The position numbers and the translations under genes were made by a program. The notes below the pieces were generated by a model. The model did not search any database. It had not been told where the DNA came from and was given only the letters and a program-made list of their open reading frames with translations. Shown piece after piece: positions 43,265-54,154 of a stretch of DNA of 64,000 bases. The DNA is taken from the NCBI GenBank assembly GCA_963576725.1, contig OY755241.1, positions 72,363,041-72,427,040 on the forward strand. The letters run 5' to 3'. Each line of letters begins with the position of its first letter. Within the stretch, counting starts at the first letter, position 1. Source of the DNA: Azorinus chamasolen (Eukaryota; Mollusca; Bivalvia; Cardiida; Solecurtidae).

Positions 43265-43970
43265 TCAAACTATGGTTGGGTCAAATAAGGTCGAAGAAAT
43301 ATTTAAATGACAATGTAATTTTCCTTTTTATTAGTTGTATTCGAACAATGGATATTTTATGTATGGACTACAATTATAGAAACATCAAAGTACATGAATA
43401 GAAACAATAAGCCGTGTACCTATGGTCATTAATACGACACGACGTATGGAGGTTTCATAAACAATAAGCAAGAAAAAGAGATCAGAGAGAACCTCAAAGT
43501 TAGTTACTTTATCAAACAAATTGCAACACGTAGACAACAGTCACGTTAGGCGGTTTTTGTCACATTATATCAAAACAATACAAATCAACGATGGGCGCCT
43601 TCCTCTCTTACTTCTGTGGTTTTACCTCTCTAAATAGATGTTTAAACATACAAAACAATAGTTCCATAACCAAGAATTTGTAGAAGAAATTGACTATTGC
43701 ATTGACTATTAATGGATTCAATGATACATATGATGACCAGTTAAAACTTATTTTACCAGACTTTTTTGCATATTTGGTCACATAAATTACGTTTGAAATA
43801 TAAAAGAGAGCTTCAGTCAATAATCTTGGGAGAAAGCATCGAAGTATATTAAAATCAGGCCATCAGCTACAAGGAATTTGACCGTCACATATTGCGAAGC
43901 ACTCGAAGGATTCCTTGTCAATGTATAAAAATGTGCCTTGACCAGCTTCCCAATGTAAACGCCTTTTAAT
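43265..43970. other. Unassigned DNA
   Basis: No recognised repeat. A 70-codon minus ORF is not supported by anything else. Confidence 0.3.
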
Positions 43971-43975
43971 TCATG

Positions 43976-44032
43976 TGCAAACAGGGAACACTCAGATCAG
44001 ATGCCTTCCATAAGGAGCCTCCTGTTTGCTAA
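43976..44032. repeat. Hairpin core D, degraded
   Basis: GCAAACAGGGAACACTCAGA TCAGATGCC-TTCCATAA-GGAG..CCTGTTTGCTAATGG. The arms no longer pair fully. Confidence 0.45.
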
Positions 44033-44039
44033 TGGAATG

Positions 44040-44630
44040 TCATAGAAATGTTTCTTTAGTTTCTGAAACGGCTTCATTCAGCGACATTCAAATATTGACA
44101 ATAATGGTATTAAATATCTGCCATATTAATTTCAACATTTGGAGATTCTATCAGTACAGGGAACTAATTATATGAAGGGTTGCTTATCATTATACTAGCA
44201 GTGAGGCATGCAATGGAAATGACTTGGAGAAGAAGAAGCAATTGTTGAAATATATCAAGTTACTTTTATAGGAAATCACTACTAAGGAAATCACTACTAA
44301 ACTGTACAATGTCAAAGTATTTTTTAAAAATATCTAATTAGTTCTTCATTTTACCTATTAAAAAAATGTGCATGAAAGCGCGTATATCTATATTGATATG
44401 AAGATAACACATTGATTACACTTTAAAGCATATATAATTTAGTTTATGTGTGTGCAGAATCTGTAATTACTTAAAGAACGGTATTTACCTAGCATAGATC
44501 AACGCATTAATCGACTTTTGTGTATCATCATTAGTGATATCATTACCTGAATCTACATGTATTGTAAAACAATATAAAGTTAGCAACATCAACTACTCAG
44601 GTAGCCAATAGTGCATACCGTGCACCCCTA
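44040..44630. other. Unassigned DNA
   Basis: Nothing is recognised except an AGGAAATCACTACTA direct duplication at about 44270-44300. Confidence 0.3.
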
Positions 44631-44634
44631 CACT

Positions 44635-45890
44635 TTTTCTCATGGGTACCAATATGTTCAGAAAAGTGTCCTGAATCAGAATCGCGAATGTACTCAAATT
44701 TAAATTATTTTAGGCTATATGTATTTTAACCGTTTCCATGGCAAACCCCCAGTTTTCGTAATGATGACCCATACCTACAAATTCGCCCATATCACAGCCA
44801 GTTTTTGCCATAAGAATATAAAACTGGTACCAAATGGAAGATAAGACATTGAGCTTTTATGTCCATTTTTTTCTTTTTTAAATTACCTTATTTGCATACT
44901 CATTAATATTAATGAAACATTAAAAATTGTAAAAAAAGTATAGAAATAACGTAAACTAAATATAAATGCAGTTTAACATGATGACAAACCCCCCAGGAAA
45001 TAAAATTTCCAATTTGAGGACCAAAGCATTAAGTTTAAGTACCGTTTTCACCGTTTCTATGGCAACACCCCATGATTCGTAATGATGGTCCGTACCTGAA
45101 AAATCGTCCATATCACAGCTAGTTTTTGTCCTAATCCTATAAAACTGGTACCAAATTGGTGATACGACATTGTGCTTTTATTTCCAGCTGTTGTTTTTTA
45201 AAATTACCTTATTTGCATACTCATGAATATTAATGAGAACATTAAAAATAGTAAAAACAATATAGAAATAACGTAAATAATGTAAACTATTCACTTATAC
45301 AAATACCAGAAAACAACTTCAAATGCAGTTTAACATGATGAGAAAATCCTCAGAAAACAAAATATCCAACTTGAGGAACAAAACTTTGACCCTACGTAAC
45401 TTTTTAACTGTTTCCATAGTAACCATTCATTTCACTCTGTTCACACATATTTTGTTAGTCGACACCTACTTGCAAAAATCTTCCATTTCACAGAAAGTTT
45501 TTGTGCTAACTGTATAAAACTGATACCGAATTAAAGCTAAGAAAGTGTGCTTTTGTTTAAATGCTATACTTAGGAATTACCTTATTTGCATACACATGAA
45601 TATTAATGAGAATAATTAAAAAATAGCAAAAACAAATACAGAAATAACGTAAAAATCTCAATTTTTATCCTACCGATATCAAAAAACAACTTCAAATGTA
45701 GTTTAAATTGATGACAAAATACTCAGAAAGCAAAATATCTAAATTGATACCCAAACAATGAACTGTAAGTAACATTGTAACGGTTTCCATGGTAACCGAT
45801 CCTTTCACAAATTTTGAAAATTTGACATCTACCCGTAATACTCCGCTAGATCAGAGTTATTTTTGATGAATCATGAAATCAATTGTTACA
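44635..45890 (+). repeat. Forward tandem array, unit about 320-375 bp
   Basis: Three full units plus a partial one. Landmarks repeat in order. GTTTCCATGG(C/T)AAC occurs at about 44733, 45052, 45408 and 45783. Next come a CATATCACAG block, TATAAAACTG(G/A)TACCAAAT and ATTACCTTATTTGCATACTC ATGAATATTAATGA. Last is GTTTAACATGATGA. The reverse complement of the same units occupies 46410-46945. Confidence 0.8.
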
Positions 45891-46332
45891 AACATAGATA
45901 TGAGGCATTGCTTAATAGATGTTGACATTTTCGACAGACACCAGTCTTTCTCTTATAAAACAAACACAAATGCAAAATGGTTAGCTAAAGTTTACAATGA
46001 TCACTGAATATCACTAAGCTTGTTAGATAAATAAATTAGGGACACATTATATAGCACTGATGGTGATATATCTGTTTCCTAGACACCCATTCTAACCTCT
46101 TTGTTCATGTTACAGAGTGTTTAACTACCTGAAACATACAAAGATTATGGGGCCTACTTTGGCGATAATTATAAATGCTATAAATATATACCCAGTAGTT
46201 GATGTATTAATGTTAATGTTTGGTTTATTTTATGCAAATCCCCTTATTTGCATCCTCGTGAATATTAATTAGTGATAAGAAAACAAAGAGAAACACTTTT
46301 GAAAATAACATGTTTGGCAGTATGCAGAGCAC

Positions 46333-46408
46333 ATTACACCATGCTCCAAATATAGCTCCAAATATAGGCACATTTATTATTGCAAGCTATATTTGGAGCA
46401 TGGTGTAG
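46333..46408. repeat. Hairpin at the junction of the opposing arrays
   Basis: Arms TTACACCATGCTCCAAATAT AGCT and its complement, around a 28-nt loop that repeats part of the arm (CCAAATATAGG). Confidence 0.8.
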
Positions 46409-46409
46409 T

Positions 46410-46945
46410 GTTGTGCATTATTTACGTTATTTCTATATTGTTTTTACTATTTTTAATGTTCTCATTAATATTCATGAGTATGCAAATAAGGCAATTTTAA
46501 AAAACAAGCTGGAAATAAAAGCACAATGTCGTATTTCCAATTTAGTACCAGTTTTATAGGTTTAGGACAAAAACTGGCTGTGATATGGACGAGTTTGCAG
46601 GTACGGGCCATCATTATGAAAACTGGGATGTTGCCTTGGAAACGGTGAAAACGGTACTTAAACTTAATCCTTTGGTCCTCAAATTGGATATTTGTTTCCT
46701 GGGGGGTTTGTCACCATGTTAAACTGCATTTAACGTTATTTTCTGATATTTGTAGGATAAAAAAATGAAAGGTTTACGTTATTTCTACACTTTTTTACTT
46801 TTTTTTAAATGTTCTCATTAATATTTATGAGTATGCAAATAAGGTAATTAAAAAATCAATTGGACATAAAAGTACAATGTCTTATCTTCCATTTGGTACC
46901 AGTTTTATAGTTTTAGGACAAACACTGGCTGTGATATGGGCGAAT
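46410..46945 (-). repeat. Reverse tandem array
   Basis: Just under two units of the 44635-45890 family in inverted orientation (TTACGTTATTTCTA.A.T, ATGAGTATGCAAATAAGG, ACTGGCTGTGATATGG.CGA). It ends abruptly at CGAAT 46945, where helicase-like coding sequence begins. Confidence 0.8.
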
Positions 46946-47535
46946 GAGTTGTGCGTCACTCCATTGATGTGTCTTGCTAAAAAGGAAGGCCACACTCTCC
47001 ACGTGTCTGGGAGATGCACCGACTCGGGTCCTCGAATTGCGGAAGGGTGGACTCCAGAAAGGATGGGGGAGAAGTACATTCCCCACGTGATCATCTGGGA
47101 CGAAGTCTGCACCGTGCCCCGGACCAATCTGGAGTCCATTCTAGATTGGCTCCTGGGCCGGGGCATCCAGACCATCTGCTGCAGCGACCAGTGCCAACCG
47201 CCTCCCATCGCAGGCGAAATACCACACAACTGGCTGAAACAGAGGGCCGACTACTACGAGAAGGTCCAGGTTGACCATAGGGCGAAGGACCCTGCCCTCA
47301 GAGCCCTGAAAAAGAGTATCCGCCTCCAGCCTGGCAGATTCCAGTGCTTAGAAATGAGAAAGGCGCTCTCTGGCTGCGTTGGATGGGACAAATTCGTCGA
47401 AGGTTGACGTCGCGGCAAAAAGTCCGCGACAGTGCGCAGAAACTCTTATTCCAGCACCACAAGGAACGCTGGAAGGATAACCCGGTCCCACTGTTGTACC
47501 ACTCTAAGGACACAGACTCCAGCATTGACTGACAT
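46946..47535 (+). pseudogene. Helicase fragment (SF1, Pif1/RecD-like), GC-rich
   Basis: The open frame 46877-47407 has its first 23 codons in the array repeat. From codon 24 it encodes helicase-like sequence. VIIWDEVCTVPRTNLE is a Walker B/DE block. QTICCSDQCQPPPIAG matches the motif III pattern GDxxQxPP with Ser replacing Gly. DHRAKDPALRALKKSIRLQP follows. A frameshift near 47350-47410 moves the continuation (LTSRQKVRDSAQKLLFQHHK, VPLLYHSKDT) to another frame. Walker A is absent because the N terminus is cut at 46945. Base composition is conspicuously G+C-rich compared with everything around it, suggesting a foreign or recently mobile source. Not functional as it stands. Confidence 0.7.
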
Positions 47536-47536
47536 T

Positions 47537-47965
47537 CGATATGTTCCTGTCATTGAAATGTTTGTCGTATTGATGTATGACCGTGGAAACTCTGAGGACA
47601 ATGTAAACATGGCAAGACAGGTGCCGTTCACCCAGAAATGCAGGAGCATAGAACATATACCACCAACAAAGGATGCGCTCCATCATCATATCTTACGTGT
47701 GGGGTACGAAGCTGGTCATGTCTGGGGCCAGAGCTTGCTAAAAGCACCGCAGCTTCCATGTCCAGCAGAATTTGGTTGGACGCGAAAGAATGATTCTGCC
47801 GACTGGGACGTAATGTGGATAAATCTGCTACCTGCTGGTTAAGCATGCCGTGCTATTATCAGATGTGCCTGTGTCATAGGCTGTAGAGGAAGATGTAAAT
47901 GTGCAAAAGAAAACCTTCCCTGTACATTACTTTGCAAGTGCGGTGGCTGTGATCGCAAAGACTAA
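47537..47965 (+). pseudogene. Fragment of an uncharacterised invertebrate repeat-borne protein with C-terminal Cys-rich domain
   Basis: The frame reads DIRYVPVIEMFVVLMYDRG, then SIEHIPPTKDALHHHILRVG, YEAGHVWGQSLLKAPQLP, ADWDVMWINLLPAG, an in-frame stop at 47840-47842, then in the same frame RCACVIGCRGRCKCAKENLP CTLLCKCGGC and a stop. The last part has a CxCxxGCxxRCxC spacing like CXC-type zinc-binding domains. From memory of the pattern, similar proteins are scattered through marine invertebrate genomes and are likely transposon-associated. The stop codon makes this copy a pseudogene. It abuts the helicase fragment, and their relation is unknown. Confidence 0.6.
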
Positions 47966-47969
47966 TACA

Positions 47970-48750
47970 TTGTATCAACACAACAATGGACTGTATGCGT
48001 GTTTCCACTCTCTTTTGTAGATGCATCACAGAACTTAAAGACATTATTTAATGCCTATTTATGAAGCCTCTCCCGAATTGTTCTCACACTGTGTTGATTC
48101 CCTGGTAACTGCAAGTGGGGAACATAGCTTAAGTGTCTAGTATTCAGTTTGCGTTTCTAATGGTTGCCTGTATTTGACATCAAATCCATGTGCTCAACTT
48201 GCAGCTACTTGAGAATTCACACCTAGGGAGAAACAAAGCGGGATGGTCTTGAATGGGCATTAGAAAATGTATTTAAAGCAACTTGCTGCAATTTGTACGA
48301 TGCCCTACGAATGAATACAAACAATCGGCAAAAGAAATGAAAGTCAATAAGATTTTTAAGTTTTTAAGAAATTTGATATACACTATATTCTTGAGACACA
48401 TAGCCGTTTAAATGCATAAAACCATTCTAATTGGCGGCCATTTTTAAAATGGCCGCCACGGTCGACACAGGACTGATCCAGAATGCCTCTAATCTTTAAA
48501 ATATTCAACATAATGTCTAGTACTTATGTGCCAAGTTTCATGCTTTTGTCATAAAATGCACGATGCTTTCACTTATCTGCTGGACTAATTATAAAATCTT
48601 CACATAATTATTACATTATTTGATGCCTTGTAAGCAGGAGCAAAAACATAATTATTAGAATGTAAATTCGAAATGTTTTTCTGCAAATATCGAAATTTTA
48701 ATCAATATATAGTAATTTGATTTGTAAAAAGCAATACGTGTATCAATAAT
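47970..48750. other. Unassigned DNA with one short palindrome
   Basis: A perfect palindrome GGCGGCCATTTTTAAAATGG CCGCC lies at 48434-48458. Nothing else is recognised. Confidence 0.4.
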
Positions 48751-48756
48751 GGAAAA

Positions 48757-49320
48757 GTAGTAAAGTCAAGCAGGCAAAGCTACATGCAAGACGCAACCAC
48801 CACCAAAACACCGATAGACAGCATGACACACACACACAACCACACACCCAAACGCACACACACACGAAATGAACACAGAAAACACCAAAAGACACACAAG
48901 AACCAGAGACAAACGTTCCACACATGAACAAATCACAAGCACAAAGACACAAGGCAAACAAAAGGAAGGGTGACAAAGAGAGTACCGCCTTGGCACGGTC
49001 AGTAGCAAAAACACCACTGGGGGTTTAAACTGGTTTACGGACGTCCTAACCTCAGACTTCTCTCAAAGTCACCCTAACTTTACAACTATTTAAATAAAGG
49101 TATCCCCGCTGGACTTACCCACAACATAGACGACGGTGAACACAGGACAACATGTAAAACATAGCATAATAACTGTGACAATCCGTCAAATATGTACTCA
49201 ATGACTTTGCTGAAGTCAGAGTACCTGCAGGTAAGCCGTTAAGGGCACGACAGGGAAAAAGTAATACATGAGCTGGTTATCTCATCCTGTATCCAAGTTT
49301 AAGAGTATACCATCATAGAG
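48757..49320 (-). mobile_element. 3' tail of RT element copy B
   Basis: Begins (plus strand) AATGGAAAAGTAGTAAAGTC, then a CA-rich stretch (ACACACACAACCACACACCC), then GAGTACCGCCTTGGCACGGT CAGTAGC, GGTTTAAACTGGTTTACGG, and GGACAACATGTAAAACATAG. It is near-identical to 55507-56065. ORFs here on minus (Cys/Val-rich) are low-complexity by-products. Confidence 0.75.
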
Positions 49321-49322
49321 TA

Positions 49323-50006
49323 CTACCCTCGGCCTGTCATCGCGCAAGCAAAGAGGGAAGCGTAGCTACCGACTGTAAAAGGGTCAATAACCAAACATGC
49401 AGTGCGTTGCAATATAATAGGATCATAGCCTTTCTTTTTAAATGTTTTAATGCGTTTTATAAACAAATCATGAAAATGGATATGACCCCGAATTTTCCTA
49501 AGTTTGTAGATAACATCCCCATAAAATTCTGGTTGAGAAATGCCTTGTCGCAGTAACGTCCGTAGATTGCAATTATATTTACTAATGAGAGGTAAATTTC
49601 GATAATAAAATTTAGAAAAAGTTTTCCGAAGTTTGTGATATCTGTAACCTTGCTTAAGAAGTTTATCAGTTATAACTAAATTACGTCTGTTAAAATCTTC
49701 AAGCAAAGAACAGGCTCGGGCAAACCTAATAAGTTGAGAAATATAAACCCCATAAGATGTAGAACGTGGCACATCTCCATCTAGAAAAGGATAATTAACA
49801 ATTTTAAAATTAAAATCTTCTCTTTTATCGTATACTTTGGACGAAACTTTATCATTTGTAATTGAAAGATTCAAATCTAAAAATGAAGCATTAATGTCAG
49901 ATTGATTAGCTTTGTTTAAAGACAGTTCTTTTGGGTAAATTGAAGAAATCATAGTATCAAAATAAGGATTATCTAAATTCAAAATATCGTCTAAATACCA
50001 AAACAT
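49323..50006 (-). pseudogene. Reverse transcriptase C-terminal half, copy B
   Basis: A 227-codon uninterrupted frame starting inside the palm. YLDDILNLDNPYFDTM is the YxDD catalytic box. SIYPKELSLNKANQSD, ASFLDLNLSI, KVYDKREDFNFKIVNYPFLD, and SYGVYISQLIRFARACS follow. Then come RNLVITDKLLKQGYRYHKLR and a C-terminal KKGYDPIILQRTACLVIDPF. The ISQLIRFARACS block parallels the YSQxLRxRRxC element of Penelope-like RTs, so that is the best guess. Everything upstream of YLDD (fingers and motif A) is missing. It is the longest intact RT frame of its family in the window. Confidence 0.75.
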
Positions 50007-50190
50007 TTTTTTTCATACCCGAAAGGGCATTTACATCAGCATGTGCTCGTCGACACCATTTGATGCAGAATTCTTGAATAGTTTCAGGAATATGAGTACG
50101 ACCAGTGTAAAAATTAATAAGGGAAGGTAATCTATATATGAGTCCTTTAGTAAGGAGGGTGGTCAGGTTCCTGCTTAATGTACGATAACG
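50001..50190 (-). other. Unassigned open segment 5' of RT copy B
   Basis: An open minus frame (LIYRLPSLINFYTGRTHIPE .. FCIKWCRRAHADVNALSGMK K) meets the RT exactly at the YLDD codons but in another frame. It is not part of the RT in copies A or C and is not recognised. Possibly it is the remnant of a different repeat into which a truncated RT copy was joined. Confidence 0.35.
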
Positions 50191-50603
50191 AATATACAGA
50201 AAACTTATTTAGTATTTTTATGAATTGTTTTCTGCAATCAAGCTGCATCTGGTCTTTCATACAGGTATTGGTTCTCGTTTGAAAGTCTAGTATTTTAGTG
50301 TAGTATATCTCGCTGAGCACTAATGTAACCTATGTTCTATGCATGTAAATAATTAGTCAGTTATATGCTGCAGTCGGCCTTAATGTGTTAATAGATCGAA
50401 TCATCCAGGTATTATATCTAAATAGGGATTATACCTTAATACGTCAAGCTATGAATTTGACCTTACAATGAAATCATGGATTCAATATGTCCCATCACTG
50501 CAAACAATTACGCGTTTGCAATTAAAATTACAACGATGTCACTTCTAGTCGAGTGGATATATGCACAAACTTTTATAAGAGAGCAGAATAGAAAAGGTTC
50601 TGG

Positions 50604-50605
<2 letters not shown>
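50190..50605. other. Unassigned DNA
   Basis: Nothing is recognised. Confidence 0.3.

Positions 50606-50609
<4 letters not shown>

Positions 50610-50655
<46 letters not shown>
50610..50655. repeat. (TA)n microsatellite
   Basis: About 23 uninterrupted TA units. It is read in the minus-strand frame as alternating Tyr-Ile at the end of the adjoining pseudogene. Confidence 0.95.
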
Positions 50656-51986
50656 GGCTGAAGCACTGTGTTTCAGATCATCTGAAATAATTGCTATGGA
50701 TTCCTTTGTCAGCTGTGGACTTCCATTAGTACTGATTTTAGCATGTCTTACTAGGTACATAGTGTGGAGAGTAACTTGACGCTTTACATAGTGAACAGTT
50801 TGGATTTCGTCATTTGTTTCCAATGCGTACTTTTGTGAGAAATCTGCATAAACAATAGCATGATCTTCAGGCAGGTCTTTGGCTAGTCTCTGGTGTTGAA
50901 TGTAATGATAATCATTGCTAAACATATGGCCCTTGTAGTCTTGCATATTACTGCAAATGCTATCATATATTACACTCAGACTATCATTGTAGTCCACTTG
51001 TTGCAAGACCTTCTTATCTTTTCCTTTTGGATCAGTATTCTTTTGGCCGACTTGATGCCACTGTACATATTTTAATGTTAGCGAACCTTTTTCTTTCAAC
51101 ATTCTTTCATACTTCTGGCTTTGTTTACTTTTGCATTTTGTACAGTTATTTATACCTTAAGGGTCAGGAAACGCCTCACTGTATTCACAGACAGAGTCTT
51201 TGTATAAGTTTCTGAGTGTAACAGGATCATGATTACATTTTGTGGCCACTTCGTTCACTGATCTCACCTTTTCATTTATGTTGAAGCATTTCAAACATAC
51301 ACAAACTCATATGTGTTTCACATTCATTTTCTTTATGTATTTTGGGATACCTTTACGAAAGATGTTAACCTGAAAGGATAAGCTGGGTTTTCTTCTACAA
51401 ACTTCAAAAATGCTTCTTTCTTGGATAACAGTAGGTGGCGCTTTGCTACTGGCATAGCTTTTACCATGACCACATCCCTTTTGTTTTGCATTTGTCTAGA
51501 TATTCTGTCTTCTTTCAGGAACCTCTCCATTTCTGACCGCCACCTTTCTCTTTCTTTAATATTTCTGTTTTTCTTACATTTGCCGTCTTTACCAAGACAA
51601 ATCTTCTTTCTTGGTGATGCATTCCACACAATATGAGGAGCAATAGTGGAAGCCCATTTCTTTGGAGATCTTGGTAGTGCTCTCTTTACTCTCTCTGCAC
51701 ACTTCCTTGTTGCTTGGGGGCTTAAATCATGGCTTATTTGTTCACATATTTTCTTCGGTATGTTTGTTTTGTCAACTGTTGCTTTTAATTTTCTAACAGT
51801 CTCCGTCTTGCGTCGTTTTACTTGCTGTAGGGATTTAAGCTTATTCTTTAGCTTTGCAACCTCTGTCGCGTTTGGCTTAGGTTTTGTTTTGCATTTGCTT
51901 TTGACAAGCGACCCATCTTTCATTTCCTTCAGTTTCTTTCTATAACATGCATTTCTCTCTCTCTTTCCTTTCCTGCATTTTATCAA
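50656..51986 (-). pseudogene. Transposase-like gene of an unnamed invertebrate family, disrupted
   Basis: Part one (51986-51333): Lys/Arg-rich, coiled-coil-like N terminus (KLKNKLKSLQQVKRRKTETV), then SPKKWASTIAPHIVW, KRHLLLSKKEAFLKFVEENP and FRLTSF. A frameshift at about 51310-51340 is followed by CVCLKCFNINEKV, an in-frame stop near 51158, and part two (51102-50656). Part two has LPEDHAIVYADFSQKYALET, VHYVKRQVTLHTMYLV and IAIISDDLKHSASAVY. ADFS and SDDLKH are plausible first and second acidic sites of a DDE-like nuclease, but this is inference. I do not know a family name. The frame runs into the (TA)n tract, where its C-terminal part is lost. Confidence 0.5.
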
Positions 51987-51989
51987 ACT

Positions 51990-53295
51990 TTGAGTTTTTT
52001 CTCTTTCTTTTTATAGATGCTCTATATAGTGCACACCTTTTAATATTTTTCTATTTTATCTCATTACAATTTTTCCATCTTTGCCAGTACTGTTGTGACC
52101 TTTTTGCCCTCCTTATTTTATTTGTGTCTGATTAGTCTGAACTTTCCAAAATTGAATTTTACCGTAAGTTTTTTCATTTTAGCACTTGAATATCCTTTTT
52201 AATTATTAACAAACCAATCCTAACGCTTTTTACTATTCATACCAAGATGCCATTAAGATGTTGTTTTCTGGTTTCAAGTATCAATATAATATCAAAATAC
52301 AATCCTGACCTTGTTTTAAATCTAAAACATGCAACTGGGTTACCTCTAGGTAGTGATTGCATCATCTTTGTGATTACATCATTATTCCAAGAAATTATAG
52401 CTATAAATAGATTTGCTAAAAATAGACTGACACATAAAGTCTACACTAAAGTTAAGGCAAAATGAAAGTACTGTCCTATGAAGCTGTGAATAAACCTTTC
52501 GAATATTTAAATACCAATGTTTATAGCTGTTGGCTAGTGTTAAAAAGACCGTTACGGTTAGGACAAAAACCGTTAAGGTTGGGACACGAATTCATGATGC
52601 AATAGCAGAAAGTAAGTTGGAAGTAAAGCTTTTCCTTTTAGACAAGTATCTAAAATGAGGATAAAGGAATATAATAAAAGTGGTTGGACTTGCCAAACTT
52701 ACTTCAATTACAAGCTGCATACAAATGACCAAGGTAACTGTTAAGCCGTTAGGGTTGGGGCAAAATAGCATCCTTAAAGGAAACCTGCCTTTTCGTTACG
52801 CATTTTCATATGTAAAATCTTCAATGAAAATTTAAAAATACATTGTGTTTGGCACTAAAATTACAACATTTCATGGTGTTTGGCTTCATTTTGGTACTTT
52901 TCAAAACATGGTAGAAAAAATATATGTTTCTCATGAATATTTTAATGGTTTACATTTGAACATTTATGGTCATTATAAAACATCTTGTTAAAACATTTGA
53001 AAATGTGAAAAGAACCGATAATAAAATTGTTTCTTAATAAAACATTTTTTTAAAAAGTGAATGTCACACCGAAACGTGTATTTTTTCATAAATTCTTAGT
53101 TTTCAATTTTTCATATCTTTACAAAAAATCGACCGATTTGCATGAAATTTGAAACATGCATCACTCCACATTTGCTCGACATAAATTTGTGGGTTTTACA
53201 TATTACTGTTCTCTGTAGTTGCATTTATATAATGTACAACAGTGGCTTCAGTGAAAATATTTCTTATTTGCTCCAGGCCATAAATAGGCCTTTCT
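51990..53295. other. Unassigned AT-rich DNA
   Basis: The phrase CCGTTA.GGTT(A/G)GGACA occurs at about 52550, 52570 and 52747. Otherwise nothing is recognised. Confidence 0.35.
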
Positions 53296-53438
53296 ACGCC
53301 TTTGCAAACAAGGTAGACCCTTCCAGACCGCTCCTATATGAGCCGTTTTATCAGGGTCAGCTCCATATGTATCATAATGGTTTCAAAAAGTTACTTTTAC
53401 AGAGGCATACAAAGGCATATTTATGGAGGGAAGGGTTA
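53260..53438. mobile_element. Hairpin-D element, diverged
   Basis: D hairpin at 53301-53366 (GCAAACAAGGTAGACCC .. CGCTCC-TATAT-GAGCCG .. TCAGGGTCAGC). The right end GGAGGGAAGGGTTAA at about 53425-53438 matches the TTAACCCTTTCC-type ends. Confidence 0.55.
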
Positions 53439-53540
53439 ATGCATATTCCTTTAAATATCTAAAAAAACCAAACTGCAGTAACTTGGATCAAGATGCTTTT
53501 AAACCTAAACCCTTATCCCGTCTATTGTGACTTGGTATTT

Positions 53541-53604
53541 GCAAACAGCTTGGATCAGATCAAAAATCACAAATTCAGCATCTGATCGGGAGCTCAACTG
53601 TTTG
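53541..53604. repeat. Hairpin core E, diverged
   Basis: GCAAACAGCTTGGATCAGAT .. ATCTGATCGGGAGCTCAACT GTTTG. The inner arms are replaced by an AT-rich loop. Confidence 0.55.
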
Positions 53605-53609
53605 ACACT

Positions 53610-54145
53610 TGTATACAAATCCTAATTTTGCCATTTTTGCAGATAACAATTTCTAAGCAGACGAAATTTACTGCGAAATAAGGGTTGTTATACCTTCTGA
53701 TCCTTCGAGATCATGAATTTCAGTACTTTTTGTTCTGAAAATTGAATACCGCTTTCGTTATAATACCGCTTAAGCCGGTGCAAGGGGCGTGAACAGTGTT
53801 GCACTTTCAATTACTGTTCATGAACAGACTCAATAAAACTGAGTCTGCCTTTTTTTCTTTTTGTGTTGCAATTTTCGCTCTCGGGGGATCACCTCCTTTC
53901 AGAATTAAAAGCTTTATGTAGAAAAAATAACGAAAATAAACTCACTCGATGACCTCTGTCTCCCCAGTTCTACGTTTGTTGAACAATACCAGTCTAGTCA
54001 GCGTAAGTGTTGGAAGGTCTCAGGAGATTGAGTAGTCTCTTGGAGTTGAGTCTTAAGTACCTTGACAACTTCTCGATATCTTCAGATGAAGGAAGCTGCT
54101 TGAGGGTTTCAAACTGCCTGCTAATCTATTAACTCTTTCTGTTCA
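53610..54145. other. Unassigned DNA
   Basis: A short inverted repeat TGAACAGACTCAATAAAACT GAGTCTGCC lies at about 53820. Nothing else is seen. Confidence 0.3.
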
Positions 54146-54154
54146 TTTTATGCC

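Noticed and set aside
45050..45796. RFX/X-box promoter sites (GTTTCCATGGTAAC-like words) marking genes
   Set aside because: The word recurs at the same position of each tandem array unit, so it is part of the repeat, and no gene follows.
48743..49017. Hydrophobic, Cys-rich minus ORFs that could be mistaken for membrane proteins
   Set aside because: They arise from the CA/TG-rich tail of an RT element. The near-identical tail at 55448-55755 gives the same pattern.
50545..50655. Tyr-Ile repeat protein end
   Set aside because: It is the (TA)n microsatellite read in frame. The pseudogene proper ends at the tract.
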